Source: Chrysogorgia sp. JL179-B06 (taxonomy: Eukaryota; Cnidaria; Anthozoa; Scleralcyonacea; Chrysogorgiidae). Taken from it: a DNA stretch of 64,000 nucleotides. The stretch is from the NCBI GenBank assembly GCA_035772405.1, contig JAYKKM010000506.1:1806001-1870000 (forward strand). The letters run 5' to 3'. The translations under genes and the position numbers were made by a program. Positions 53,509 to 63,753 of this stretch are shown here, in pieces. The notes beneath the pieces were generated by a model. That model was not told where the DNA came from and searched no databases. It saw only the letters and a list, made by a program, of their open reading frames with translations. Each line of letters starts with the position of its first letter. Within the stretch, counting starts at the first letter, position 1.

Positions 53509-55080
53509 CTATACAAACATTCCTCAGAAGCATTATTAGTTGTTTAATACCATAAATAGTAATTAATTCAATAAAGGAACGGGAAAATAAATGAGCTCGC
53601 AGCCTTTATTGATTCCCCTCCACAACGGGCGTATTTTCGTCATTTAATATAGAAATACAAGCACTATATGCGGCAACTTTTTATCAAGAATCACATTCAT
53701 TGATCTTACTTTTACCACGGCCATAAAGTGGTACTACGATCAAATTGTTACCTATATATCGATATTTTTACGTATTTATAAAGCAGAGCTGCTAAATATT
53801 ACTCGGTCGAAACCGTTTTGCGATTCGACGATGGCAAGTATCGTCTTTCTGAGTATTCTGACTCCGAATCTGGAGATTACGTCCGCCATTAATCGACAAT
53901 GACCAGCGTATAACGAAGTGACGTAAAATTCTCAACGCGAAGACTCTACATGACTAATTCTTCAAGTAAATCCATAGTGAACAAGGTCGTTTTTTCAAAT
54001 TCTTCGTCTGAAAGGCTGGACATTTCATCTACTTCTCGAAGAAAACAAGTAATCTCGACTGAAATTAATTCAGGCGTAGCATTGAGAGTCTGACGTGACA
54101 AACAATATGACCTTTTGAAATTGCGGGCTCACTTGGAACACGTTCTTCGTAATGGTGGCCTAAATAGTAGTGATCTCAGAGCTCAAAATACTTACTTTAA
54201 AATACCATTTTTAATTTTTTTTACATCTATGATCACTTTCGACCCTGAAATACTATTCAATGCTAAAGAAAATCTAAAAAACGGGGGTGAATTTTCATCG
54301 TAGTGGCACTATTGTAAACTGTTAGGTTTGCAAAATTATATACATTAGTCATTAGACATAATTATATTCATTGCTTTTAATTTGCTCTGGTAATAAATTA
54401 CTGAGAACAATGACTCCAGGGACTAATGTTTATCATTGTCTTCGTCTCAGATGTTGCCGTCATATTGCCAAACTCGCTGGCTGGTACTGTAGTACTGACC
54501 ATCCACAAAAGCAGCAGCTGTAGTACATGTATCAGACGGGAATGATGGCGTCTGAGCCCAAGAGAAAACGATTTCTGGAATGGCAAACCGTTAGGATAGC
54601 CCTAAAGGTGTGACAAATGTGAGTACAAGCTTTTCTCGTGAGTTTGATCAGGGCTTCGATGGATATGACCCATCATGAAACACGGTTGCATATACGGAAA
54701 TATAGTGGTTGAGTTGGGCTACATCTTCGATATTTCTTCATTGAAATGTTGTTTTAGGGTTTAGTATTAGAGTTTTTGTGTCGACTAGTCGATCACAACG
54801 CTAGAAAATGTGTCTTTGTAGGTTTACGGAGGTACACGAAAGTGCTCCGAAAGTCCGCCATCTTGTTTTAAGTTATTTCTCTTACACAACGAGTCCGTAT
54901 TCTCTTCATCGAAGAAACTGTGGTCAAGGTTTTGAATGCTAAATTTTGAACTGAAACACTGCGAGATAAGTATCGTTACACTGTTTATTTTGGTTTTTTG
55001 GAGCCATTGTGTTTACGCTGACCAGTATTTCGGTCAGATTTCATTATAAGCAAGCCACTGCTATCTTTAAATACAAAAGC
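53509..55080. other. Gene-free stretch upstream of the ShKT-B exons
   Basis: Must contain, or lead to, the missing ShKT-B 5' exons, but I see no convincing signal-peptide exon. A minus-strand hydrophobic stretch at about 54500-54560 (VLQLLLLWMVSTTVPAS) lacks a clear donor. Confidence 0.3.
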
Positions 55081-55093
55081 AAGCCATTGTACG

Positions 55094-55452
55094 CAGGCCC
55101 GGGGGCAAAATAAAGAATTGGGGGCCCCCCGTTGCAAAATTTCGCATGCCATGTTACGGATGAATCGGATATAAGGATATTTCAAGTGGAAATGTTTCAG
55201 TTTTACACTTTGTGAAATGACAACGCAAATTTTCGTCAGGACGTAAAAGATGTACAACATAATGATAAAATAAATAATCACTAACGCAGAAAAGCAGAAA
55301 ATATTGTTTGATAATTTCAACAACAGCCTCTTGGCTACCGTCTACCGATTATCTACAAACTAAGCTAGCAATATAATTAGGGGGCCCCTCTCGAGCTGGG
55401 GCCCAAGGGAAAATTGACTCAGTTGCCCCGCCCCCCCCCCTGGGCGGGCCTG
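55094..55452. mobile_element. Short hAT-type element with 8-bp target duplication
   Basis: Ends CAGGCCCG and CGGGCCTG, flanked by ATTGTACG (55086-55093) and ATTGTATG (55453-55460), an 8-bp duplication with one mismatch. No transposase domain is recognisable inside. It split a 37-bp tandem array. Confidence 0.85.
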
Positions 55453-55464
55453 ATTGTATGTGCC

Positions 55465-55652
55465 ACTGCTATCTTTAAATACGAAAGCAAGCCACTGTGT
55501 CACTGCTATCTTTAAATACAAAAACAAGCCATTGTGCTACTGCTATCTTTAAATACGAAAGCAAGCCACTGTGTCACTGCTATCTTTAAATACGAAAGCA
55601 AGCCACTGTGCAGTCACTGCTATCTTTAAATACAAAAGCAAGCCATTGTACC
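55465..55652. repeat. 37-bp tandem repeat, five copies
   Basis: Units start ACTGCTATCTTTAAATACGA at 55465, 55502, 55539, 55576 and 55616. One more unit (about 55056-55090) lies on the other side of the hAT insertion. Confidence 0.92.
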
Positions 55653-56039
55653 ACGAGATGGAGCCGAAAATGTGGGATTATGTTTTTTGTTTCATAGTTT
55701 AAATTTCGTTTTCAAGTGAATTCACCAAGCCTCACTTTGACCCTACTAAAGTCGACACATGTACGCACCGCGCACCTATTTTTAATGGGTTATGGTTTTT
55801 TGTTCAGGAAATGTTCTTAATTGTTAATTGTTTTCAGCCCTTTTAATTGTAAATTTGCATATTTTGGTTGTATATACTTTACGCCAGCGGATTTAGTTAA
55901 TTTTAATCCATTTCACCCTGACGATGAATACATATATCCGGCCAAGAGCTTGGTCGAAAAAAGAACTAATTTTTAAAAAATTATGCTTATAACTTTATAG
56001 TTGTTCAAATAAATCGAATGATAATAATTTGCTACTTAC

Positions 56040-56096
56040 GTTTTATAAGATCTATGTTTCCTATGATTGTCTTTTTCCCTGGCTCAACTGTCACCC
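56040..56096 (-). CDS. Possible 57-bp exon, perhaps of ShKT-B
   Basis: Minus strand: acceptor TTTTGTTTTAG, 57 nt open in a phase 1-to-1 frame (VTVEPGKKTIIGNIDLIK), donor C|GTAAGT. The phase would fit between a signal exon and the ShKT exon at 53508. There is no cysteine and no similarity that I recognise. Confidence 0.3.
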
Positions 56097-56176
56097 CTAA
56101 AACAAAAAACATATACACATACAAGGAAAAAGGAAATCTACCAAAGTAATAAGTATAGGTAATCATATGATAGCGA

Positions 56177-56295
56177 GTACAATTAAGGATTTACACTACG
56201 AGTGATATTTGAAAATTGTGCCAAAATTGCAGTTAGGCAAGTTCACTTTAGCACAATTTTCAAATATCACAAGCAGTGTAAATCCTCAATTGTAC
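56177..56295. repeat. 119-bp palindrome (GTACAATTAAGGATTTACAC ends)
   Basis: Arms of about 45 bp, with GATATTTGAAAATTGTGC and its complement near the centre. Confidence 0.88.
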
Positions 56296-56759
56296 GAGCA
56301 ATACCCAGTCCAACCAAACGTACCCATTTTTCGAGAGGGATCTATTTTGCTGCACAATACATTTTGGCTCGCCAGAAATATTAAACCAAAGATGATCCAG
56401 GATGCTCTTGGCCCCAAGTTGACCATCCTATTACAAAGAAGAGGAAAAGTGGAGACAACCGTTTATTTTTCCGTTTTCACGTTCCGAAATTTCGAAAACG
56501 GTACTTTTTAAAAACGTGACGTCACTATGATCATGTGATCGTTGCTTCACGTGCGCATGCTCTATCAGGTTTTTGCGTTTTCGTGTGAATGGCTTAAACG
56601 ATTGGGTGCGCATGCACAGAAAACGTTTTCAAAACGGAAAAAGAAGGATAATGAATTATAGTGTGAATGATGTCTAATACGTACAACACGCGTTGAAAAG
56701 GCAAGAACTACATCCGGAGCAAAATAATTTGCACCAAAAACAACTTTCTAATATTGTGG

Positions 56760-56910
56760 CGCTATCTGTCCTAATGTAGGATATAATTTTATAATTTTAT
56801 ATAAATTTATATTTTTATATAATTTTATATAATAATATAATTTTATATAATTTTATAATTTTATATAATTTTATATTTTATAATGATATAATTTTATAAT
56901 TTTTTATAAC
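56760..56910. repeat. AT-rich tandem tract
   Basis: Repeated TATAATTTTATA-type units of varying length between about 56785 and 56905. Confidence 0.9.
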
Positions 56911-56915
56911 GTTCG

Positions 56916-57184
56916 ATAATATTTGGGTCTTCCTGAGCAAAATCATAATATATCTTGTCAGCCGAAAATTTCATCTTTATGGACTTTTTGGCTGTTAAAG
57001 TTATCGGATGTGATGTCACAAGAGGCATTTTTGTGGCAAGTAACAAAAGACAACTGGTTTGGAATGTTTCTTGTGACATTACATCCGGTAACTTTGACAG
57101 CGAAAAACTCCATGAAGATGAAATTTTCGGCTGACAATATATATTATGATTTTGCCCAGCAAGACCCAAATATTACGGATATGT
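56916..57184. repeat. Palindromic MITE of the 8152-8432 family
   Basis: Inverted ends around AATATTTGGGTCTT and CCGAAAATTTCATCTT. The interior has TGATGTCACAAG and its complement. Confidence 0.85.
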
Positions 57185-57289
57185 AAAATCCCCAAACGTG
57201 AGAAAGGCAATTTAAAAACACCTGGGTGTTTACACTGTTCACTCAAAATAACCATAACGTTGTGATTTGCCAATCGGCAAAAGCGTGAC

Positions 57290-58150
57290 TATATATATAT
57301 ATATACGCTTTGGTTAACTAAACTCCAGAGTCTCCAGATTAAGCAGGAATAGTGTAACCACGATAAAGAAACGCAGTGGTTTATCAAAGAACGATTTACC
57401 GTAGCGTAATGGTAGACAGTTAATAAAAAAACGTTAACAAACTGAAATATGAACAATTGATATCTCAGTCGGGTGAATTTAGCGATGTTTTTTTTAATTT
57501 ACGGGTACCAAATAAACTTAGAGTAAACAATATATTAATCCTTGGAATGCAAGAAAAGAAGTATTCTTAGGAATGAATTGTTGTTGAGTTGGTTTGCCTG
57601 TCAAGTTACACAAACCACTATGTCTACCAGCTATTATTCAATTGGTTTATATAACCTAGCAATTTATTGGCTCGAATATTGACCTGTCCGTTTTTTACCT
57701 TTACTTGTTTACCTTAAAAATCGTTACCTATATACAAAATAAATCGGAGAGAACTTATTTCGAAGATACAACTAGCTTGTAGTCATTCAGGAATGAGAAA
57801 TAAACAGTTTTGAATATTCGGAGTTTTCGCTGTTTTGTATTTTAGCATTATTCTCGTCTATATAGGTTACCGAGACCACATGACGAAATCTCCGGCCACT
57901 GGCGCCGATAACCTTTGGGAAAGTTAAAACACACAACTTTAACCTTTCTCTAGCAAATGATAAGACCACCTCACCTTAATGGCTGTTCTGTTCTTTTCTC
58001 GTTTCCGTATTTTCAAAGCTCTTCTATTCGACGTGAAAAATCATGTTTATAAATTGCGCGGTGATTTCAATAATTATCGCTCCAGGGCATACGGTCCGGA
58101 CCACTTGGCGCATGCGTGCAGTCCCATTATCTCAACGACAAAGCTACTAT
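57290..58150. other. Gene-free stretch
   Basis: AT-rich. A donor-like CATTAAG|GTGAGG on the minus strand (about 57978) could close a non-coding exon. No coding exon is supported. Confidence 0.3.
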
Positions 58151-58663
58151 CACTGATCTCAAAACTACGGCTGGATTGAGCTTTCTATTATGCTGAATCT
58201 GATGAGCTGATTTTGAAGCCTGCATGTTTGCATAATGTAAATTGACGAGAGATCATTAGAAGCTCCAAGTTTGCAAGCAAATCAAACTGTGACGCTCGCG
58301 AAATAGGTTTAGTGTCTGGCCAATATAGTTTCTTTGTTAACATTAAATGCATAAAATCTTGAACCTAATTTGACGTCTCATATTAGGCTTCTCTCACTGG
58401 ATAATTAGAGCCAACGGCGGCCATTACTAAGGGACCAAAGTCGCAGTAAATCTGTAGGTAGGCCATGAATCGTTTTACCCAGTAATTTGAAAAATGTCTT
58501 CTGGTCCTCTTTATAGTAAAGTTATTTTATTTTGTCGGTGGTAAGAGCACATAATCCAACAAAATACCTCATAGGATCCTCAGTTGGTCCTTAGTAATGG
58601 CGGCCTTCCGGCTTCATTTTCTGAACAATAGTTGCTCGATCCAGTCTTCTTTCGAGATCAGTG
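58151..58663 (+). repeat. CACTGATCTC...GAGATCAGTG element, clean copy
   Basis: 513 bp with inverted ends CACTGATCTC and GAGATCAGTG. It serves as the reference for the copies at 23357-24289, 39677-40173 and 60496-60992. It has no ORF of note, so it is non-autonomous. Confidence 0.88.
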
Positions 58664-58854
58664 GCTACTATGAAAAAGCTGACATGAATATTCAAGAACA
58701 TATCTAATAACATTGCAATAAAAACATATCAAGTCTTTAGTGTCCACATTAGCTCGCTTTAACAGCTTCAAAAGATACAAGCGTTTCGCAGCCTTATTTG
58801 TAATTGCGTCAACGTGATCAGATCGTTCCATTTTAAGTCATCTCTGATCATCAC

Positions 58855-59410
58855 TCCAAGGAGGCTGGGGTGTTTATATGGATGAGGGCTAGCTATCTTT
58901 ACCGAGATCCCGCCTCTCAGTCAAACCAAATGTAAAATTTGTTTTCGTTTATATGAGAGGAGGGCCAGCTCTCCTTGGCGAGATCTCGCTATTGACTACC
59001 GGGGATCTCGCCTGACGAGGGCTGGAAATAATCAATGTAAACGCACTCAAGAGGGCTGGCCCTCGGGAGGGTTCCGCACACGCGACAAAGTTGGTCTTCG
59101 CCCGTATATTTTAAGACAACTCTTTATTTCACAAGTTCTGTTTGTTCATACGTAGGTTTTAAATTGAAAACTTGTGCGGGAAAATGGGATTCAGCGGGTT
59201 ACGTGGGAAAATACATGTCTTCAACTCTGTAAACAAGTCAGCCCTCCTAGAATGGCTAGCCCTCCTCGAAGGGCTAGAATATTCCCATGTAAACGCGAGG
59301 TGAAATTTAATCCATCCCTTTTACTAGCTAGGGCCAGCCCTACCAAGGGCCAGCCCTACCAAGGGCCAGCCCTACCAAGCCTTCCTTCGTGTAAACCCCC
59401 TCTCGAAGGG
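58855..59410. repeat. GGGCTAGCCCTCC-type repeat
   Basis: Many short inverted GGGCCAGCCCT/AGGGCTAGCCC blocks, plus TACGTAGGTTTTAAATTGAA shared with about 21113-21315 in ATP6V1D intron 8. Confidence 0.75.
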
Positions 59411-59457
59411 ATGACAATCAGCCTCTACTGAATTATAGAATGGGGGATTTCTCTTAA

Positions 59458-59918
59458 AGTGCACCTGACATCAAAATTTTTTATTGTCTTATTTGGAAGA
59501 ACTTTTAAAATGATAAAGTAACTTCTTTTGAAGATTTTCGTTTATTCGCTTTCTTTTTAAGATATATCAGTTTGTTTGATATGCAAATGTACGGAATTTA
59601 CGTCACAAATGCATAATGACTTATCAGAGAATGTTATATATCTTTGCGTTCATCAAATAAAAACACTAATTAAAAGTGTGAATAACATGTGTGTGCGTTT
59701 CTCCCACAACACCAAACTTCTCGATTTTAAAGGATTTCGTTCGGAATGAAAGAGATACACACATTTCTCCAATAAGTCATTATGCACATTTGCATATCAA
59801 ACAAACTGATATATCTCAAAAAGAAAGCGAATAAACGAAAATCTTCAAAAGAAGTTACTTTATCATTTTAAAAGTTCTTCCAAATAAGACAATAAAAAAT
59901 TTTGATGTCAGGTGCACT
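59458..59918. mobile_element. piggyBac-type MITE with TTAA duplication, copy 2
   Basis: Ends AGTGCACCTGACATC and the complement, TTAA at 59454-59457 and 59919-59922. Inner arms are near-identical to 38566-39037 while the outer 15 bp differ. Confidence 0.92.
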
Positions 59919-60021
59919 TTAAAAGAAATAACTTGCTCTTTGGACTTCCCGGCTCAGTACACCAACCTTTTAAAATTATTTGATCCCAATAATACCACAC
60001 AATTAACCACGCAATTCGATA

Positions 60022-60027
60022 TTTATT
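60022..60027 (-). terminator. ShKT-E polyadenylation signal
   Basis: AATAAA on the minus strand, 123 nt past the ShKT-E stop. Confidence 0.5.
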
Positions 60028-60149
60028 TCGCTCAAAACTGATTTCCAGTCACTGTTGTAAACCTATTTATGTTACAACAAATATATTAATATGTCATGAT
60101 GTGACATTACAAGAATATCTGGTCAAAACTTCATGAAGTTGCTGCTTCT

Positions 60150-62336
60150 TTACATTGGAGCCAGTGCTGGTGCTGGAGCAGGATATGGTGGTGGTGGTGG
60201 TGGTGGTGGTGGTGGTGGTGGTGGTGGTGGTGGTGGTGGTGGTGGTGGTGGTGGTGGTGGTGGTGCAGCAGGCGATATATTCCTGTACTTCCTACAACTG
60301 TACGGACAGTTTTTATACATAGTACCATGAATGCTTCTGCAGTAACCTTGTTTTGCCCAAACTGGACATTTAATAAGTATATCCGTGTAATGGTTATCTG
60401 TTAAGAATGAAAAAAGAATTATGATAATTATAAGGCTAATTAAGATGCACATAAAGGAATATTTAAATTAGTCGCCATTATGAAAGAGGTCTATACACTA
60501 ATCACAAAAATAGGACTGCATTGAGATTTCTATATTGTATCTGATGAGCTGATTTTGAAGCCTGCATGTTTGCATAATGTAAATTGACGAGAGATCATTA
60601 GAAGCTCGGAGTTTGCAAGCAAATCAAACTGTGACGCTCGCGAAATAGGTTTAGTGTCTGGCCAATATAGTTTCTTTGTTAACAATAAATGCATAAAATC
60701 TTGAACCTAATTTGACGTCTCATATTAGGCTTCTCTCACTGGATAATTAGAGCCAACGGCGGCCAATTACTAAGGGACCAAAGTCGCAGTAAATCTGTAG
60801 GTAGGTCATGAATCGTTTTACCCAGTAATTTGAAAAATGTCTTCTGGTCCTCTTTATAGTAAAATTATTTTATTTTCTCGATGGTAAGAGCACATAATCC
60901 AACAAGAAACCTCATAGGACCTCAGTTGGTCCCTTAGTAATGGCGGACTTCCGGCTTCATTTTCTGAACAATAGTTGCTCGATCCAGTCTTCTTATTAGG
61001 GGATTAGTATAACGGAACTAGTAACTATGGTATAGTCAAAAGCATGAGTGCTACATTAAGAGTAATTTTGCAACACCGCTCCACATACCTGGCCCACACA
61101 ATTCACAACTCTTTTTGCAGTTTTTGAACATGTAGTCTTCGTGTTTCAGACAATAACCGTTGCTTTTGAACGTTTGGCAACTGTTACCCTCGAGTTGGTC
61201 TTCGCACTCTGTAGTCTGTCCTAAAACAAAAGTTTCAACAACAATTGTGAGCTTTTCAAGTACTTTACAGAAAACCCTAAAAGACGAGTAATTTATTATT
61301 TCATGATCATTGAGTCGGTTTTCTTTGATGTACCGCGGGCTTTATCTAGCATAAAGCCCTATGAATACTAATTAGATAAGAAATTAAGAAAAAACTAGGA
61401 AAATCTTTGTGGAAAACCTCCTCAATCATGAAATAAGTCAGATAAATCCCTTATGTAAGCGATATACAGCCCTCGGACGCTATACGCATCTTACGATCTT
61501 AATACATACAGTATATGATATGATAAAATATGACAGGATCGTATGCAACTAGAGCTTTGTTTTTTTTTGCGAGGGGCTTAAGAAAGTGAGTTTTATTATC
61601 CTTTCGGTGTGTTATATTCAAAAGTGTGCGACGCTCATTACCATGATAAGCCTTCGCTCGCGGAAAAGTCAGGCCATACCGTGAATCACCTTGAGCCCGC
61701 AATCTTAGTATAATAATAGCGGTTTTTGTACTTAACATTACTTGAAGTCATTATCTATAGTTTCGCTTGTTGTCTGAGCCTGACGCCAAAAATTCTCCGC
61801 AGTGAAAAATTTCGGTTGGTGTCCATAGAATAATATACCCTTCGTCAGACAGAGAGTAAAACTACAAAAAAGTAAATGGTTTGAACCAGTCTTGAGTTCA
61901 GACTATTGTTTTACGCGTGACCGTGACGTTTCCGCGACGCCATCTTCGGAGTCAAGTGGAGTTACTTGACGTATGACGGACCCCCGCCTTGACTCCGAAG
62001 ATGACCGCCGCTGAGGCCGTCGGAAAAGTCTTTCTCAAGACTGGACGATCAACTTCACAGCGTCCAATGAAACTATAAAGTCATGACTTTACGTTTAGGA
62101 AAACATTACGTTTCACTTCTGACGAAGGGCCTTCGCTATTTCGGTAGTACACCAACCTTTTAAAGTACTTTTCCAAGGAATATAGTAATAATTATTATAC
62201 AAATAGTTATAATTTTTAAGTATATTTATTCAGTGACTCACTTACCTCCGCTTTGGTGAGATGCACTAGTGCAAGACATATTTTGGATAACCAAAAGTGC
62301 TAAGCCTAAGGCGAAATACTTCAAAGCTTTCCCCAT
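60150..62336 (-). CDS. ShKT-E: secreted ShKT protein with poly-proline tail (3 exons, 156 aa)
   Basis: Minus-strand exons 62336-62246, 61220-61089, 60397-60150; 471 nt, phase 1 introns. Exon 1 is a signal peptide (LKYFALGLALLVIQNMSC) followed by a short linker. Exon 2 is a clean six-cysteine ShKT domain (ECEDQLEGNSCQTF, SNGYC, NCKKSCELCGP) with Phe at the usual Trp position. Exon 3 has the four-cysteine module (IKCPVWAKQGYC...KNCPYSC), then 26 consecutive prolines all encoded by CCA, and ends YPAPAPALAPM. The poly-proline is read from an uninterrupted GGT microsatellite (plus strand), so its length is probably variable. Cysteine modules next to poly-proline recall nematocyst minicollagens in layout, but there is no Gly-X-Y collagen stretch, so no homology is claimed. 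Confidence 0.85.
60187..60264. repeat. Coding (GGT)26 microsatellite
   Basis: 26 uninterrupted GGT units on the plus strand, read as CCA (Pro) codons in ShKT-E exon 3. Confidence 0.97.
60496..60992 (+). repeat. CACTGATCTC-family element, copy with decayed ends
   Basis: Matches 58151-58663 along its length, but both terminal inverted repeats are worn. Lies in ShKT-E intron 1-2 territory, just upstream (minus sense) of exon 3. Confidence 0.85.
61930..62058. repeat. Decayed family 2 hammerhead-type element
   Basis: Shares GAAGATGACCGCCGCTGAGG and TCAAGACTGGACGATCAACT with 8523-8673, but the core has lost GAAACGTC (now GGAAAAGTC). Lies in ShKT-E intron 1. Confidence 0.75.
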
Positions 62337-62869
62337 ACTAACTGTGTCCAAACTCAGTACTATGACTTCCTATAACTTAAATAATATTAAATATTAACCA
62401 GAGGCATAAAACTCTGCTGTATATTGGTTGTTGGCGGTTACGGTTTGAAGTGTAACAAAGGATATTCAATATGCAAAACGATTATAATCGAATATTTAAT
62501 GACGGCGATTTGCCAAGCTTTGTTTCAAGCGAGTGGTTTTGAATAAAAGCTGAGCAATAAATCATTCACAATTGACACTCGCGAATTTGTCTCAATGAAT
62601 TTGAATAAATATGGCTTGAAGCCTTGAAATCAAGCGGCGTGTATAGACGATAATATAATATAATATTTTGCCGGGTAGAACATATAATAAACGACTCGTT
62701 TTAACTTTTGGACTTCAAATGCTTGCTATTTGCTTTTAGTATTTGGAATTTAGAAAATAAGACTATTAAATTTTACAGTTATCGCATTAGGAAGCTCGAA
62801 AAGACGTTGCTCTACTGAATAACTTATTCAGTCAACAAATAATCCCCAAAGCAACCAGGTGATAAATCA

Positions 62870-63209
62870 GACATAGTTTGACGCTACTCTGGCTTTAAAA
62901 AGTTTTTTGAACGTAACTTTAAAAGTTACTGTCCATGACCCAACGTTTCGACACTCCAATCTAGTGTCTTCATCAGGGGTGATCGTTGTAAAGTTTTAAA
63001 GAAGGCTTGGCATATCAATAGCGCCCACGCCCCATTGAATCGCGATGACGGTGGTTTATTACCAGAAGCTTATTTGCATCTTGTTAATAAATAACGTCAT
63101 CATCGGTTTTATGAGGGTTCACCCCTGATGAAGACACTAGACTGGAGACAGTAACTTTTAAGTTACGTTCAAAAAACTTTTTAAAGCCAGAGTAGCGTCA
63201 AACTATGTC
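62870..63209. mobile_element. Inverted pair of family 1 hammerhead-bearing repeats (short)
   Basis: The left copy is in minus orientation (62870-62995) and the right copy in plus (about 63005-63209), internally shortened. Only the left copy keeps an intact hammerhead-like core. Confidence 0.8.
62938..62980 (-). ncRNA. Hammerhead ribozyme-like motif, family 1
   Basis: Identical in layout to 6692-6734: ACCC/GGGT stem I, 6-bp stem II, CTGATGA and GAAAC cores, GTT triplet. Confidence 0.6.
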
Positions 63210-63326
63210 CCTCAGTCAACTGGCAACAGACGTCCAGATGGCATCTCCGGTCGAAATGAGTGATGCTTAAACGATATGAGATTATGATCAATTTATAATA
63301 TAATTGAAGTATTGTTTAATAAACGA

Positions 63327-63414
63327 GCAGCAGTGTTTTATCAGATATAAAACACGAGGGCGTAGCCCGAGTGTTTTAGATCTGATAAAACACGTGCTGC
63401 GAGTTTATTAAACG
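63327..63414. repeat. 88-bp palindrome (TTTAATAAACGAGCAGC ends)
   Basis: Inverted arms of about 40 bp around GAGGGCGTAGCCCGAG. Same style as 30571-30671. Confidence 0.82.
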
Positions 63415-63629
63415 GCTTCAAACACGACCCATTTGATAAGTTCATTGGCGTAGTAATTTTGAAAATCGATGTTGTCTAAGCCGAGAAAATCAAAGATAAA
63501 GTTTATGTAAATCAGGACGAATCTTTATCACATTTAAAGACACGATACGGTAGTGATTTTCTTTTGTCTTTTCCTCATGAATTATTAATGAGTGTTTGAA
63601 GAAAAGTTTGTAACACGGTTCAACCCAAC

Positions 63630-63753
63630 CAACCTCGTACCCAGGGCCTATCTCCGCCCGCCGCCGACCCCCCGCCACGCGCGCTGCGAAACACAGCAGC
63701 GCGCGTGGCGGGGGGTCGGCGGCGGGCGGAGATAGGCCCTGGGTACGAGGTTG
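63630..63753. mobile_element. Perfect foldback element with 9-bp target duplication
   Basis: Two 58-bp arms (63630-63687 and 63696-63753) are exact inverted copies, GC-rich, around an 8-base loop GAAACACA. A 9-bp duplication CAACCCAAC flanks it (63621-63629 and 63754-63762). A 9-bp duplication is typical of Mutator-like elements. Perfect arms imply a very recent insertion or ongoing arm correction. The rest of the window to 64000 shows no gene. Confidence 0.93.
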
